Assembly (NCBI GenBank): GCA_016871895.1
Contig: VHBO01000021.1
Coordinates: forward strand, 1 to 32,130
DNA length: 32,130 bases
Direction of reading: 5' to 3'
Source of the DNA: Gemmatimonadota bacterium
GTDB taxonomy: Bacteria > Gemmatimonadota > Gemmatimonadetes > Gemmatimonadales > Gemmatimonadaceae
This document shows, in pieces, positions 1 through 8,863 of the stretch; positions within the stretch are counted from its first letter, which is position 1; the number at the start of each line of letters is the position of its first letter. Made by a program: the position numbers and the translations under genes. A model generated the notes under the pieces. The model was not told where the DNA came from and did no database searches. It saw nothing but the letters and a program-made list of their open reading frames with translations.

Positions 1-942
1 GTCTCCGAGATCCTCGAGTCGAACGGCTCCTCCTCGATGGCGTCGATCTGCGGCGGCTCGCTCGCCTGCTTCGATGCGGGCATCCCGCTTAAGGCGCCGG
101 TCGCCGGCGTTGCGATGGGGCTCATCAAGGAAGGGAAGAAGTACGCGATCCTGACCGACATCCTCGGCACCGAGGATCACCTCGGCGACATGGACTTCAA
201 GGTCGCCGGGACGGAGCAGGGGATCACGTCGATCCAGATGGACATCAAGATCCAGGGACTCGATCTCAAGATCATGACCGAGGCGCTCGCGCAGGCGCGT
301 GAGGGCCGGTTGCACATCCTCGGCGAGATGAAGAAGGCGCTCCCCGCGGCGCGCCCGGACCTCTCGCCGTACGCCCCGCGCATCGTCACGATGACGATCA
401 ACCCCGAGAAGATCGGCGACCTCATTGGGCCGAAGGGGAAGACGATCCGTGGGATCCAGGAGGAGACCGGGGCCGAGCTCACGGTCGACGACTCCGGACT
501 CGTTACCATCGCCGCCGTCGGTGGCGAGGCGATGGAGCGCGCGCGGCAGATGGTGCAGGCCATCACCGCGGAGCCGGTCGTCGGCGAGACGTACACGGGC
601 ACGGTGAAGTCGGTGACGGCGTTCGGCGCCTTCGTCGAGATCATGCCGGGCACCGAGGCGCTCCTCCACGTCTCTGAGATGCGGCATCACCGCGTCGAGA
701 AGCCGGAGGACATCGTCAAGAAGGGGGAGCAGGTCACGGTGAAGCTCATCGATCGCGATGAGCGTGGCCGTCTGCGCCTCTCGATGAAGGCGCTCCTGCC
801 GAAGCCCGAGGGTGGCGCCGAGGCGCCGGCCGGCGGCGAGTCGGCCGAAGGCGGTGAGGGTGGTGAGGCGCGCGCTGAGCGGCCGCGCGGCGATCGTCCC
901 CGGGGCGGCCGCGGTGGCCGCGGGGGTCGCGACAAGGAGTGA
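1..942 (+). CDS. pnp: Polyribonucleotide nucleotidyltransferase (PNPase), 3' part
   Basis: PNPase is a phosphorolytic 3'-to-5' exoribonuclease of mRNA decay and sRNA metabolism. The frame is open from base 1, so the 5' part lies outside the window; 313 residues are visible. They start in the second RNase PH domain ([14 protein letters not shown]), continue through the acidic active-site stretch [16 protein letters not shown], then a KH domain (about 128-190; [15 protein letters not shown] is the KH core) and an S1 domain (about 195-265; [15 protein letters not shown]). The last 45 or so residues are a low-complexity Gly/Glu/Ala tail ending in an Arg-Gly-rich stretch. The stop codon overlaps the next gene's GTG start (GTGA). 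A following M16 peptidase is a common arrangement for bacterial pnp. Identification is very secure. Confidence 0.97.
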   Translation, partial: VSEILESNGSSSMASICGGSLACFDAGIPLKAPVAGVAMGLIKEGKKYAILTDILGTEDHLGDMDFKVAGTEQGITSIQMDIKIQGLDLKIMTEALAQAREGRLHILGEMKKALPAARPDLSPYAPRIVTMTINPEKIGDLIGPKGKTIRGIQEETGAELTVDDSGLVTIAAVGGEAMERARQMVQAITAEPVVGETYTGTVKSVTAFGAFVEIMPGTEALLHVSEMRHHRVEKPEDIVKKGEQVTVKLIDRDERGRLRLSMKALLPKPEGGAEAPAGGESAEGGEGGEARAERPRGDRPRGGRGGRGGRDKE

Positions 943-2204
943 CCGACGCGTCCGTGCGCCGCACCGCGGAGCGCGGTGTGCAGCGGACCGTCCTGCCGAA
1001 CGGACTGACCGTACTCTCGGAGCAGATGCCGGGAGTGCGGTCGGTCGCGTTAGGGGCCTGGGTCCGCGCCGCCTCCATCCACGAGACGCCCGATCAGATG
1101 GGCGTCTCGCACCTCCTCGAGCATATGGTGTTCAAGGGGTCCGAGCAGCGGTCCGCGCGCGAGATCGCGCTCGCCCTCGAGGCCCTGGGTGGCTCGCTCG
1201 ACGCGTATACCGGTCGGGAGCACACCTCGTTCCAGGCGCGGGTGCTCGACGAGCATCTGCCGCAGGCCGCGGATGTCCTCTTCGACCTGATGTTCCGGCC
1301 GATGCTCCGGCCTGCCGACCTCGAGCTCGAGCGAGGGGTGGTGCTCGAGGAGATCGCGATGGTCGAGGACACGCCGGACGACGTGGTCTTCGAACTGCAC
1401 AACGCCGCCCTGTGGGGCGAGCACCCGTTCGGCTACTCGATCCTCGGGACCGAGGAGACGGTGGGCGCGCTGCAGGTGCAGGATCTGCGGGCGCTGCACG
1501 ACCGGGCGTATCGCGCGGGGAACGTCGTCGTGGCGGCGGCGGGCAACGTCTCGCACGAGCGGTTGCTCGAGGTGCTGACCGCGGCCGGCTGGACTGATCT
1601 CCCGGGGGGCGGCGTGTCGCGCGTCCCCGTACCACCCGCGCGCCCGATGCCCGCGTCAGAGCAGCGAGTCGAGCGGGACACCCAGCAGCTGCACCTCGTC
1701 TACGGCAACGCGATCGTCCCGCACGGGGATCCGCGGCGGTACGGGCTGATGCTCGTGAACTCCCTCTTCGGGGGCGGGATGAGCTCGCGGCTCTTCCAGC
1801 GGGTGCGTGAGGAACTGGGGCTCGCGTACTCGGTGCACAGCTTCCAGAGCTTCCACGTGACCGCCGGGTCCCAGGGCATCTATGTGGGGTGTGCCCCTGA
1901 GCGCGCCGACGAGGCGGCGGCGGCGGTGCATGCGGAACTGGAGGCGTTGGTGACGCACGGCATCCCCGAGGACGAGCTCCTGATGGGGAAGCAGCAGCTC
2001 AAGGGGCAGATCACCCTCTCGATGGAGAGTGTGAGCGCCCGGATGTATCGGGCGGCGGCGGTCGCGCTCTTCAACGAGCCGTATCGTCCGCTCGATGAGG
2101 TCCTGGCCCGCGTCGACGCGGTGCCTACTGGTGAAGTCGCGGCCGTTTGCCGAGACTTCTACGGCGCCGACCGGCAGACGATCGTCCGGTTGGGGCCTGT
2201 CTGA
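939..2204 (+). CDS. M16 family zinc metallopeptidase (pitrilysin/processing-peptidase-like)
   Basis: 421 residues. The N-terminal half carries the inverted zinc motif HxxEH (H58-LLE-H62, in [11 protein letters not shown]), with the third ligand glutamate at about E138 (VVLEEIAM), 76 residues after H62 as is usual in the family. The C-terminal half has the M16 arginine/tyrosine motif ([20 protein letters not shown]), which shapes the substrate site in two-domain M16 enzymes. The length fits the compact bacterial type found beside pnp, such as Bacillus MlpA. No signal peptide is visible, so it is probably cytoplasmic. The GTG start overlaps the pnp stop (GTGA), implying translational coupling. 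Family assignment is firm; the physiological substrate cannot be read from sequence. Confidence 0.93.
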   Translation: MTDASVRRTAERGVQRTVLPNGLTVLSEQMPGVRSVALGAWVRAASIHETPDQMGVSHLLEHMVFKGSEQRSAREIALALEALGGSLDAYTGREHTSFQARVLDEHLPQAADVLFDLMFRPMLRPADLELERGVVLEEIAMVEDTPDDVVFELHNAALWGEHPFGYSILGTEETVGALQVQDLRALHDRAYRAGNVVVAAAGNVSHERLLEVLTAAGWTDLPGGGVSRVPVPPARPMPASEQRVERDTQQLHLVYGNAIVPHGDPRRYGLMLVNSLFGGGMSSRLFQRVREELGLAYSVHSFQSFHVTAGSQGIYVGCAPERADEAAAAVHAELEALVTHGIPEDELLMGKQQLKGQITLSMESVSARMYRAAAVALFNEPYRPLDEVLARVDAVPTGEVAAVCRDFYGADRQTIVRLGPV

Positions 2205-2267
2205 CCGTTCGGCCGTGAATGGGTCGTGCGGCGAATCCCCTGACACTCTTCCGAGTATCCCTGCGCC

Positions 2268-3383
2268 ATGAAGATCGGCATCCCGAAGGAGATCAAGACC
2301 AACGAGAACCGTGTCTCGCTGGTCCCCGCTGGTGCGGAGGCCCTCGTGGCCGCCGGCCACTCCGTCTACGTCGAGCAGGGCGCTGGTGAGGGCTCCGGCT
2401 TCAGCGACGACCAGTACACGGCTGTCGGCGCCAAGCTCCTCCCGACGGCGGATGCCGTCTGGAAGGAGGCGGAGATGATCATCAAGGTGAAGGAGCCGAT
2501 CGCCGTCGAGTGGCCGCGGATGCGGAAGGGGCAGACGATCTTCACCTACTTCCACTTCGCCGCGGATGAGAAGCTGACCAAGGCGCACCTCGACTCCGGG
2601 GCGACCTGCATCGCCTATGAGACGGTGGAGCTCCCGACGCGCGAGCTGCCGCTGCTGACCCCGATGTCCGAGGTGGCCGGGCGGATGGCGGTGCAGGAGG
2701 GGGCGAAGTACCTCGAGAAGCTCTACGGCGGGCGTGGCGTGCTCCTCGGTGGCGTGCCGGGCGTGCCGCCGGCCAAGGTGGTGATCCTCGGCGGTGGCGT
2801 CGTGGGCGTGAATGCGGCGAAGATGGCGGCGGGGATGGGCGCCAAGGTCGTCATTCTCGACACCTCGCTCCCCCGCCTGCGCTACCTGAGCGACGTGATG
2901 CCGTCGAACGTGCAGCTGATCTTCTCGAACCGGCAGAACGTCCTCGAGCAGATCGCGACGGCCGACCTCGTGGTCGGCGGCGTGCTGCTCCCCGGCGCGA
3001 AGGCGCCGAAGCTCATCCGTCGTGAGGACCTCAAAACGATGCGGCCGGGCGCGGTGATCGTCGACGTCGCGATCGACCAGGGCGGCTGCGTGGAGACCAT
3101 CAAGGCCACCACGCACGAGAATCCGGTCTACACGGTGGACGGGATCATCCACTACGGCGTGGCGAACATGCCGGGCGGCGTGCCGCGCACGTCGACCCTC
3201 GCGCTCACCAACGCGACCCTCCCGTACGCGCTCAAGCTCGCGAACAAGGGGTGGAAGCAGGCGCTCCACGAGGACGGCGCGCTCCTCAAGGGGCTCAACG
3301 TCGTCGACGGCAAGGTGACGTATCAGGGTGTCGCCGAGGCGTTCGGGATGGAGTACCACGCGCCGGAGCAGTTCCTCAAGTAA
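2268..3383 (+). CDS. ald: Alanine dehydrogenase
   Basis: NAD-dependent reversible oxidative deamination of L-alanine to pyruvate and ammonia. 371 residues, the usual length. Substrate and catalytic residues sit at the family positions: R15 (KTNENRVSL), K75 (IIKVKEP), H96 (TYFHFAAD) and the Asp in VDVAIDQGG. The Rossmann motif [16 protein letters not shown] is intact. The start ATG gives the canonical N-terminus [10 protein letters not shown]. It lies 63 bp after the M16 gene and 2 bp before the next start. The only -10-like sequence is TATCCC ending 6 nt before ATG, without a matching -35, so its promoter is uncertain. Homologous to the NAD(P) transhydrogenase alpha subunit, but the length and residues fit Ald. 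Confidence 0.96.
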   Translation: MKIGIPKEIKTNENRVSLVPAGAEALVAAGHSVYVEQGAGEGSGFSDDQYTAVGAKLLPTADAVWKEAEMIIKVKEPIAVEWPRMRKGQTIFTYFHFAADEKLTKAHLDSGATCIAYETVELPTRELPLLTPMSEVAGRMAVQEGAKYLEKLYGGRGVLLGGVPGVPPAKVVILGGGVVGVNAAKMAAGMGAKVVILDTSLPRLRYLSDVMPSNVQLIFSNRQNVLEQIATADLVVGGVLLPGAKAPKLIRREDLKTMRPGAVIVDVAIDQGGCVETIKATTHENPVYTVDGIIHYGVANMPGGVPRTSTLALTNATLPYALKLANKGWKQALHEDGALLKGLNVVDGKVTYQGVAEAFGMEYHAPEQFLK

Positions 3384-3385
3384 CG

Positions 3386-4525
3386 ATGGGGATCCGGGCC
3401 CTCGGGATCCGGTGGCTGGCGGTCGTGGCGCTTGGCGCCGCGACCGCCAGTGTGCTTTCGGGGCAGGCGTCGGGCCGTCTCGAGGGCGTCGTGCAGGATG
3501 CCGATGGCCGTCCGCTCGCGGGCGCGCGCGTCACGCTCCTCCGCGGGACGGAGGCGGGCGCGGAGGTCGAGGCGGATTCGCTCGGCCGCTTCACCTTCCC
3601 GGTGACGGCGCCCAGCGGGGGGCGTGTCGTGGCGCGGCGGCTCGGCTTCACGCCTGACACCGTCCCAGTTTTCGATGCCGGGGGCGAAGCGTTGCTGCTC
3701 GTGCTCGGCCGAGTGTCGCCCCGGCTCCCGCCGGTGGTCGTCACCGGGCGACGCGACCTGCGGGGGCCGCTCGCGGGCTTCTACGCGAGGCGGGCGCAGG
3801 GGCAGGGGCGCTTCTTCACCGCGGAGGAGATCGATAGGGAAGGGAGTCGTCGTCTCTCCGACCTCCTGCGCGGCCTGCCGGGGCTGCAGCTGCAGGCCCG
3901 CCGCGGCGGGATGACCACGATGCGACTCCGTGGGGCGAATGTCGCCCCGCTCGTCTGGTTGGATGGGGCGCCCTTGGGGGGCGTCGAGCTCGACATCGAT
4001 GCGTTCGATGCCCGGACCTTCGCCGGGGTGGAGGTCTATGCCGGCCCCGCGACGGTGCCGGCCCAGTTCGGCGGGGCGGGGCGGTCGTCCACCAGCGGTG
4101 GGACGATCGTGCTCTGGAGCCGAGAGGGGCAGGCCGTCACCCCGCGGCGTCGTCGCGGGGACCCGACCCCGTTCGCGCGGGCCGCGGCGCTCGTCGAGGC
4201 GGGTGAAGCGCTGCTGGCGGCGCAGGTGGAGACGCCGGCCCGCCTGGCGGATGCGCGCGGTCTCGCGCCGCTCTACCCCGACTCGCTCCACGCCGCCGGC
4301 ATCCCGGGGGCGGCGGAGGTGGAGTTCGTGCTCGATGCGGCGGGCCGGGTGCGGCTCGACACCTTCGGTGTCGTCTGGGCCACCCATCCAGCCTTCGGGG
4401 AGTCGGTCCGGCGGGCGGTGGCCGCGCGGGCGTGGCGGCCGGCGGTCCGTGATGGAGCGGCGGTCCCGCAGCTCGTGACGCTGACGGTGCTCTTCGACCC
4501 GCAGGAGTCGCCGGGCCGGCCCTGA
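3386..4525 (+). CDS. Secreted protein with carboxypeptidase-regulatory, TonB-receptor plug and TonB-C-like domains, no beta-barrel
   Basis: The ATG 2 bp after the ald stop gives 379 residues beginning with a signal peptide (about 1-27; hydrophobic WLAVVALGAATASVL, likely cleavage after SGQA). Residues about 30-110 resemble the carboxypeptidase D regulatory-like beta-sandwich that precedes many SusC-type receptors (GRLEGVVQDADGRPLAGARV). Residues about 117-245 resemble a TonB-dependent receptor plug (PVVVTGRR, LSDLLRGLPGLQLQ, MRLRGANVAPLVWLDGAPL, VEVYAGPATVPAQFGG). Residues about 305-372 resemble the TonB C-terminal fold (AEVEFVLDAAGRVRLDTFGV, HPAFGESVRRAVAARAWRPA). There is no room for the usual 22-strand barrel. 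A frame open upstream to 3251 lies inside ald and would bury the signal peptide. Domain calls are by eye; function is unknown. Confidence 0.75.
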   Translation: MGIRALGIRWLAVVALGAATASVLSGQASGRLEGVVQDADGRPLAGARVTLLRGTEAGAEVEADSLGRFTFPVTAPSGGRVVARRLGFTPDTVPVFDAGGEALLLVLGRVSPRLPPVVVTGRRDLRGPLAGFYARRAQGQGRFFTAEEIDREGSRRLSDLLRGLPGLQLQARRGGMTTMRLRGANVAPLVWLDGAPLGGVELDIDAFDARTFAGVEVYAGPATVPAQFGGAGRSSTSGGTIVLWSREGQAVTPRRRRGDPTPFARAAALVEAGEALLAAQVETPARLADARGLAPLYPDSLHAAGIPGAAEVEFVLDAAGRVRLDTFGVVWATHPAFGESVRRAVAARAWRPAVRDGAAVPQLVTLTVLFDPQESPGRP

Positions 4526-4612
4526 GCACCGGCGGTCCGTCGGTCGCGCCACCGGCGGCTGACGGTCCTCTGGCGGTCGCTGCGCACGCCGTCGCGCTGG
4601 CTGACGGGCTGG

Positions 4613-4642
4613 CTGTCGCGGCCGCGATCGTCCCGCTAACTT
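4613..4642 (+). promoter_or_regulatory. Candidate mreB operon promoter
   Basis: The 193-bp gap before mreB contains TAACTT at 4637-4642, a -10-like hexamer similar to those before accD, hisS and tesB, with a poor -35 match (CTGTCG at 4613-4618, 18-bp spacer). It would give a 5' leader of about 70 nt before the ATG at 4719. The rest of the gap is GC-rich, with two copies of ACCGGCGG about 30 bp apart near 4530-4560 and no recognisable gene. Weak evidence. Confidence 0.35.
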
Positions 4643-4718
4643 CAATGGGCCCCGGCACTTCCCCTCCGTCGTCAGCCTCCGGTCCCGCGTCGCGGGGTCG
4701 CGCGAGCGAGTCTCTCCC

Positions 4719-5756
4719 ATGCGTTGGCCGTCCTTCAATCTCGGTGGTCTGCTCACGGCGAACGCCATCGCCGTCGACCTCGGGACCGCAAACACGCTCG
4801 TGTATGTGAAGGGCGAGGGCATCGTGCTGAACGAGCCGAGTGTCGTCGCGATCGATCGCGAGACGAAGCGCATCAAGGGAGTGGGGCTCGAGGCGAAGCG
4901 GATGCTGGGGCGCACGCCCGAAGGTGTGATCGCCGTGCGGCCGATGAAGGACGGTGTGATCGCCGACTTCGAGGTCACCGAGAAGATGCTGCGCTTCTTC
5001 CTCGAGCTGATCATCAAGAACCATGTCTTCCGCGTGAAGCCGCGCGTGATCGTCTGCGTGCCGTCCGGTATCACCGAGGTGGAGCGGCGCGCGGTGCGCG
5101 ACTCAGCGCTCGGCGCCGGCGCGAAGGAGGTCTTCATGGTCGCGGAGCCGATGGCGGCGGCGATCGGTGTGGGACTCCCGGTCGACACGCCGACGGGAAA
5201 CATGGTGATCGACATCGGCGGCGGGACGACGGAGATCGCGGTCATTGCGCTCTCGGGGATCGTCTCGGACACCTCGATCCGCACCGGCGGCGACGAGCTT
5301 GACACGAGCATCGTGCAGTTCATGCGGAAGAGCTACAACCTCCTCATCGGGGAGCCGACGGCGGAGCAGATCAAGATCCAGATCGGGTCGGCGGCGCCGC
5401 TCGGCGAAGAGCGCGAGATGGAGGTGAAGGGCCGCGACCTCGTCTCCGGGATCCCGAAGACGGTGCGCGTGCATTCGGCGGAGATCCGCGAGGCGGTGCA
5501 GGAGCCGGTGCAGCAGATCGTGAACGCGGTGCGCCGCGCGCTCGAGATCACGCCGCCGGAGCTCGCCTCCGACATCGTCGACCGGGGCATCGTGATGACC
5601 GGTGGCGGCGCGTTGCTGCGGGGGCTCGATGTGCTCCTCACGCAGGAGACGGGGCTCCCCATCCACGTCGACGAGGATCCGCTGACCTGCGTGGTGCGTG
5701 GGACGGGCCGCATCCTCGACGACGAGGAGCGGTACTGGTCGGTGCTCACGAGCTGA
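4719..5756 (+). CDS. mreB: Rod shape-determining actin homologue MreB
   Basis: Actin-fold ATPase that polymerises on the inner membrane and guides lateral cell-wall synthesis. 345 residues, the family norm. The phosphate-1 loop ([13 protein letters not shown], about 18-30), phosphate-2 loop ([13 protein letters not shown], about 163-175) and adenosine motif ([13 protein letters not shown], about 290-302) are all present. The N-terminus [12 protein letters not shown] precedes the fold and may help membrane attachment. It is the first gene of the mreB-mreC-mreD-mrdA-rodA operon; mreC begins 13 bp after its stop. The cluster predicts a rod-shaped cell, at least in some growth phases. Confidence 0.98.
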   Translation: MRWPSFNLGGLLTANAIAVDLGTANTLVYVKGEGIVLNEPSVVAIDRETKRIKGVGLEAKRMLGRTPEGVIAVRPMKDGVIADFEVTEKMLRFFLELIIKNHVFRVKPRVIVCVPSGITEVERRAVRDSALGAGAKEVFMVAEPMAAAIGVGLPVDTPTGNMVIDIGGGTTEIAVIALSGIVSDTSIRTGGDELDTSIVQFMRKSYNLLIGEPTAEQIKIQIGSAAPLGEEREMEVKGRDLVSGIPKTVRVHSAEIREAVQEPVQQIVNAVRRALEITPPELASDIVDRGIVMTGGGALLRGLDVLLTQETGLPIHVDEDPLTCVVRGTGRILDDEERYWSVLTS

Positions 5757-5769
5757 GCGGCCGCGACGC

Positions 5770-6603
5770 GTGGCACGCGGCGCCCGTTCGAACGACCGTC
5801 TGGACAGCGTGCTCGTCGTGGCGTGTGTCCTCGCCGCGCTGACGCTCCGTACGCTCGCCCCGGCCCGACGCGATCCGATCGCGCAGGCGGTCCGCGAGAC
5901 GTTCATCACGCCGCTCCTCGCGGGGCAGTCCTCGGTGACGCGGTCCGAGCGGGCGCTTCGCGAGGCGAATGCGCTGCGTCGCGCGACCGACAGTCTCACC
6001 CGCCTCGCGCAGGACGCCGCGGGGCTCGCCGCCGAGAACGCGTCGCTGCGTGGATTGCTCGGTCTCGCTCCGCGGGTGGCGTGGGGGTATGTCGCGGCGG
6101 AGGCCCTGCCGGCGTCGGCCCCAGGCGGTGCAGCGACGCGGCTGCTCTCGGTCGGCGTGCGGGACAGCATCGCCCCGCTGAGTCAGGTGGTGACGTCCGC
6201 TGGCGTGGCCGGTCTCGTCGCTACGGTGGATGCGCGGTCGGCGGTGATGCTCACCTGGGCGCACCCGGATTTCCGTGTCAGTGCGATGAGCGCTGACGGG
6301 GCTGCCGTGGGAATCGTGACGGCACACGTGTCGACTCGTGGCGGTGAGGGATTGCTGGAGCTCACGGGGGTGCCGTTCCGGGCGTTGCTCGCGCCGGGGA
6401 CGGCGATCGTGAGCTCCGGGCTCGGCGGGGTCTTCCCGGCGGGGGTGCCGGTCGGGACGGTGCTGCGCGTGCTGTCGGATGAAGGGGGGTGGGTGCGGAG
6501 TTACCTCCTGCGTCCGGCGGTGCCGCTTCAGGCCATCTCCGGGGTGCTCGTCCTCCGCGCGCCGCGCGTCGCCGCCGGTCTTGACAGCGTCTGGAGTCGG
6601 TGA
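5770..6603 (+). CDS. mreC: Rod shape-determining protein MreC
   Basis: Periplasmic scaffold of the elongasome that activates PBP2/RodA. The GTG at 5770 gives 277 residues with a short basic N-terminus, one membrane anchor (about 12-30, LDSVLVVACVLAALTLRTLA), a dimerising coiled coil (about 58-98, rich in Leu/Arg/Glu: SERALREANALRRATDSLTRL) and a beta-rich periplasmic domain (VAAEALPAS..., GVAGLVATVDARSAVMLTW, GTAIVSSGLGGVFPAGVPVG), matching the MreC layout. The frame stays open upstream to 5698, but that would overlap mreB and add a non-conserved basic stretch. The stop overlaps the mreD start (TGATG). Confidence 0.93.
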   Translation: MARGARSNDRLDSVLVVACVLAALTLRTLAPARRDPIAQAVRETFITPLLAGQSSVTRSERALREANALRRATDSLTRLAQDAAGLAAENASLRGLLGLAPRVAWGYVAAEALPASAPGGAATRLLSVGVRDSIAPLSQVVTSAGVAGLVATVDARSAVMLTWAHPDFRVSAMSADGAAVGIVTAHVSTRGGEGLLELTGVPFRALLAPGTAIVSSGLGGVFPAGVPVGTVLRVLSDEGGWVRSYLLRPAVPLQAISGVLVLRAPRVAAGLDSVWSR

Positions 6604-7094
6604 TGGAGCGTCGCACCCTCGGACTCGTCGTAAGCGTCGCGGCACTCGTGCTGCTCGACCTCGCGGTGGTACCGGTGCTGGGTGGCCGCGTCGTGCTTGA
6701 CCTGCTACTGATCGCCGTGGTAGCGGCCGCCGGCCGCGTGCGACCCGGGGGCGCTGCGCTCATCGGCTTCGCCTTCGGGGTGCTTCGGGACTCTACCGCA
6801 CCGGACGCGTTCGGCGCCTCGGCACTCGCGCTTAGCATCGTGGCCTACGGAGTGTCTCGGCTCTCGGCCGGGGCGTTCGAGGAACGACTCGCGGCGACCG
6901 CCGCCGTGCTCGCCACTGCGCGCGTCGTGTCGGATGTCCTCGCCGTCTTGGTCGCGGGTCGACTCCACGGCACCGAGCTGCTCCTGCGCCTCCTCTGGTG
7001 GGCTCCGGTCGGGGCAGTCGTGACGACGGTCGTCGGGGTCTTCGTGCTCCGCCTCCTCCCACCGCCAGTGGACCTCCGCCGAGGGCGACGGTGA
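6603..7094 (+). CDS. mreD: Rod shape-determining membrane protein MreD
   Basis: 163 residues, very hydrophobic, with about five predicted membrane segments (for example 8-27 and 33-60) and a basic C-terminal tail (PPPVDLRRGRR). Sequence conservation in MreD is low; size, topology and position between mreC and the PBP2 gene decide the call. The phrase GVLRDSTAPDAFGASAL resembles the conserved G.l.D......G..al region of the family. The ATG at 6603 overlaps the mreC stop, with GGAG 6 nt upstream; a GTG at 6600 directly before it is an alternative. The stop overlaps the GTG of mrdA. Confidence 0.9.
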   Translation: MERRTLGLVVSVAALVLLDLAVVPVLGGRVVLDLLLIAVVAAAGRVRPGGAALIGFAFGVLRDSTAPDAFGASALALSIVAYGVSRLSAGAFEERLAATAAVLATARVVSDVLAVLVAGRLHGTELLLRLLWWAPVGAVVTTVVGVFVLRLLPPPVDLRRGRR

Positions 7095-8863
7095 GTTTCC
7101 AGCCGAACGAGGTGCAACGGCGGGCGCAGCTCGCCTCAGCCCTCGTCGTCCTCGCGCTGAGCGTGCTCCTTGCCGCGTTCTTTCGGGCGCAGGTACTCGA
7201 GTATGCGCGCTTCCGTCTGGCGTCGGAGGACAACCGACTCCGCGAGGTCCCGTTGCCGGCGGCACGGGGGATGATCCTCGACCGGAAGGGCGCCGTCATC
7301 GCGGAGAACGTCCCGAGCTACACCGTCTCGTACCTCGCGCGCACCGAACGGGCCGTGCGCCAGATGATGCAGCGGATCGGGGCCCTGAGCCCGGTGACGC
7401 CCGAGCAGGTGGGGGGCGCGATCCGCCGATACCGCCACGATGCGTCGCGCCCGGTGGTGCTCTTCACCGATGCGCCGTTCCGTCTCGTCGCGGCACTCGA
7501 GGAGCGGCGGCTCGAATTCCCCGAGTTGATCATCCAGTCGGCGCCCAAGCGCTGGTATCCCGACAGTTCCGTCGTCTCCGCGCTCGTGGGCTACACCGGG
7601 GAGATCAGCGACCGGGAACTCGAGGACACGACCTTCACCGGCTACAAGGCGGGACAGCAGGTCGGGAAGGACGGGCTCGAGAAACAGTATGAGGAGCGCC
7701 TCCGGGGGCGAGAGGGGGTCCGCTTCGTCGAGGTGGACGCGCGCGGGCGGATGGTCCGGGACCGCGCCCGTGGCGATGTCGCGCCCGCATCGCCGGAGGC
7801 GCTGCGGACCAATCTCGATCTCGACCTGCAACGATTTATCGCGGGGATCTTCGGCGACTCGCTGATCGGGGGAGTGGTCGCGATGGTGCCGCAGACCGGC
7901 GAGGTGCTGGCGTTGCATTCCGCTCCAACCTTCGATCCGAACCGCTTCACCGGCGGCATCCCGCGCAGCTACTGGAATGCGTTGCAGTCCGACCCGCGCC
8001 GTCCGCTTTACAACAAGGCGATCAAGGGGACGTATCCGCCCGGGTCCATCTGGAAGCTCGCGACCGCGATCACCGCGATGGAGGCGGGGCTCGTCGACAT
8101 CGACGATCGGATGGCCACGCCCTGTCGTGGCGGCTTCCAGTACGGCAACCGCTACTTCCGGTGCTGGGATCCCAAGGGCCACGGCAACGTGACGCTCGCC
8201 GGCGCCATCCAACATTCGTGCGACACCTACTTCTATCAGCTCGGCTTGAAGATCGGGCTGCAGCGGCTCATCGCGGGCGGGCTCAAGCTCGGGGCGCGGC
8301 AGCGCTCGGGGATCGACCTGCCGTCGGAGAACCGTCCGCTCTACCCGACCGACCCCGCCCGAGAGTACTACGACCGCCGCTTTGGGCCCCGTGGGTGGAG
8401 CAATGCGGTCACGCTGAACCTCTCCATCGGGCAGGGGGAGCATTCGCAGACCGTCGCGAACATGGCGCGGTTCTACACGGCGCTCGCCACCGACGGCACC
8501 GCGGCGCAGCCGATGATCGTCGGGGCGTCGGAGGCACGCGTCCCCCTCTTCGCGCTGACGCCCGAGCAGATGCAGGGGATCCAGGAGGCGCTGGCCGCGG
8601 TGGTGGGCGCGGGGACCGCCGCCGGGTCGCGGCTCGAGGGGATCACCGTCGCGGGGAAGACCGGGACCGCGCAGAACGCGGCGGACATCCGCCGGGACCA
8701 CGCCTGGTTCGTGGGCTATGCGCCCGCCGAGGCGCCGACAATTGTCGTTGCGGTGATGCTCGAGTTCGGCCTGCACGGGTCGCGTGCCGCGCGCATCGCG
8801 ACGCGCATCATGGAGCACTACCTCAAGCGTGAGGTGGTCGCGATGCCGGAGACGGAGGGATGA
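7091..8863 (+). CDS. mrdA: Penicillin-binding protein 2 (class B peptidoglycan transpeptidase)
   Basis: Transpeptidase of the elongasome, partner of RodA. The GTG at 7091 gives 590 residues: a cytoplasmic tail, one membrane anchor (about 14-36, LASALVVLALSVLLAAFFRAQ), a dimerisation/pedestal domain beginning RGMILDRKGAVIAENVPSY, and a transpeptidase domain. Catalytic motifs are complete: S319-IWK322 (PPGSIWKLAT), S376-C-D378 (QHSCDTYFYQLG, the SxD form used by PBP2) and K523-TG (VAGKTGTAQN). GAGGG-like GAGGG lies 5 nt before the start and the start overlaps the mreD stop (GTGA). The frame is open further upstream but only inside mreD. Confidence 0.96.
   Translation: MSFQPNEVQRRAQLASALVVLALSVLLAAFFRAQVLEYARFRLASEDNRLREVPLPAARGMILDRKGAVIAENVPSYTVSYLARTERAVRQMMQRIGALSPVTPEQVGGAIRRYRHDASRPVVLFTDAPFRLVAALEERRLEFPELIIQSAPKRWYPDSSVVSALVGYTGEISDRELEDTTFTGYKAGQQVGKDGLEKQYEERLRGREGVRFVEVDARGRMVRDRARGDVAPASPEALRTNLDLDLQRFIAGIFGDSLIGGVVAMVPQTGEVLALHSAPTFDPNRFTGGIPRSYWNALQSDPRRPLYNKAIKGTYPPGSIWKLATAITAMEAGLVDIDDRMATPCRGGFQYGNRYFRCWDPKGHGNVTLAGAIQHSCDTYFYQLGLKIGLQRLIAGGLKLGARQRSGIDLPSENRPLYPTDPAREYYDRRFGPRGWSNAVTLNLSIGQGEHSQTVANMARFYTALATDGTAAQPMIVGASEARVPLFALTPEQMQGIQEALAAVVGAGTAAGSRLEGITVAGKTGTAQNAADIRRDHAWFVGYAPAEAPTIVVAVMLEFGLHGSRAARIATRIMEHYLKREVVAMPETEG

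Noticed and set aside
4526-4718. Possible small gene or riboswitch upstream of mreB
   Set aside because: No open frame with start and coding character and no recognisable aptamer; only a weak promoter-like hexamer and GC-rich short repeats.
1656-5323. Long - strand frames opposite ald, the TonB-plug gene and mreB
   Set aside because: Low-complexity Arg/His/Pro-rich translations with no domain, fully covered by identified + strand genes.
5698-5769. Longer N-terminus for mreC starting inside mreB
   Set aside because: It would put a basic, unconserved extension before the membrane anchor; the GTG at 5770 gives a normal MreC.
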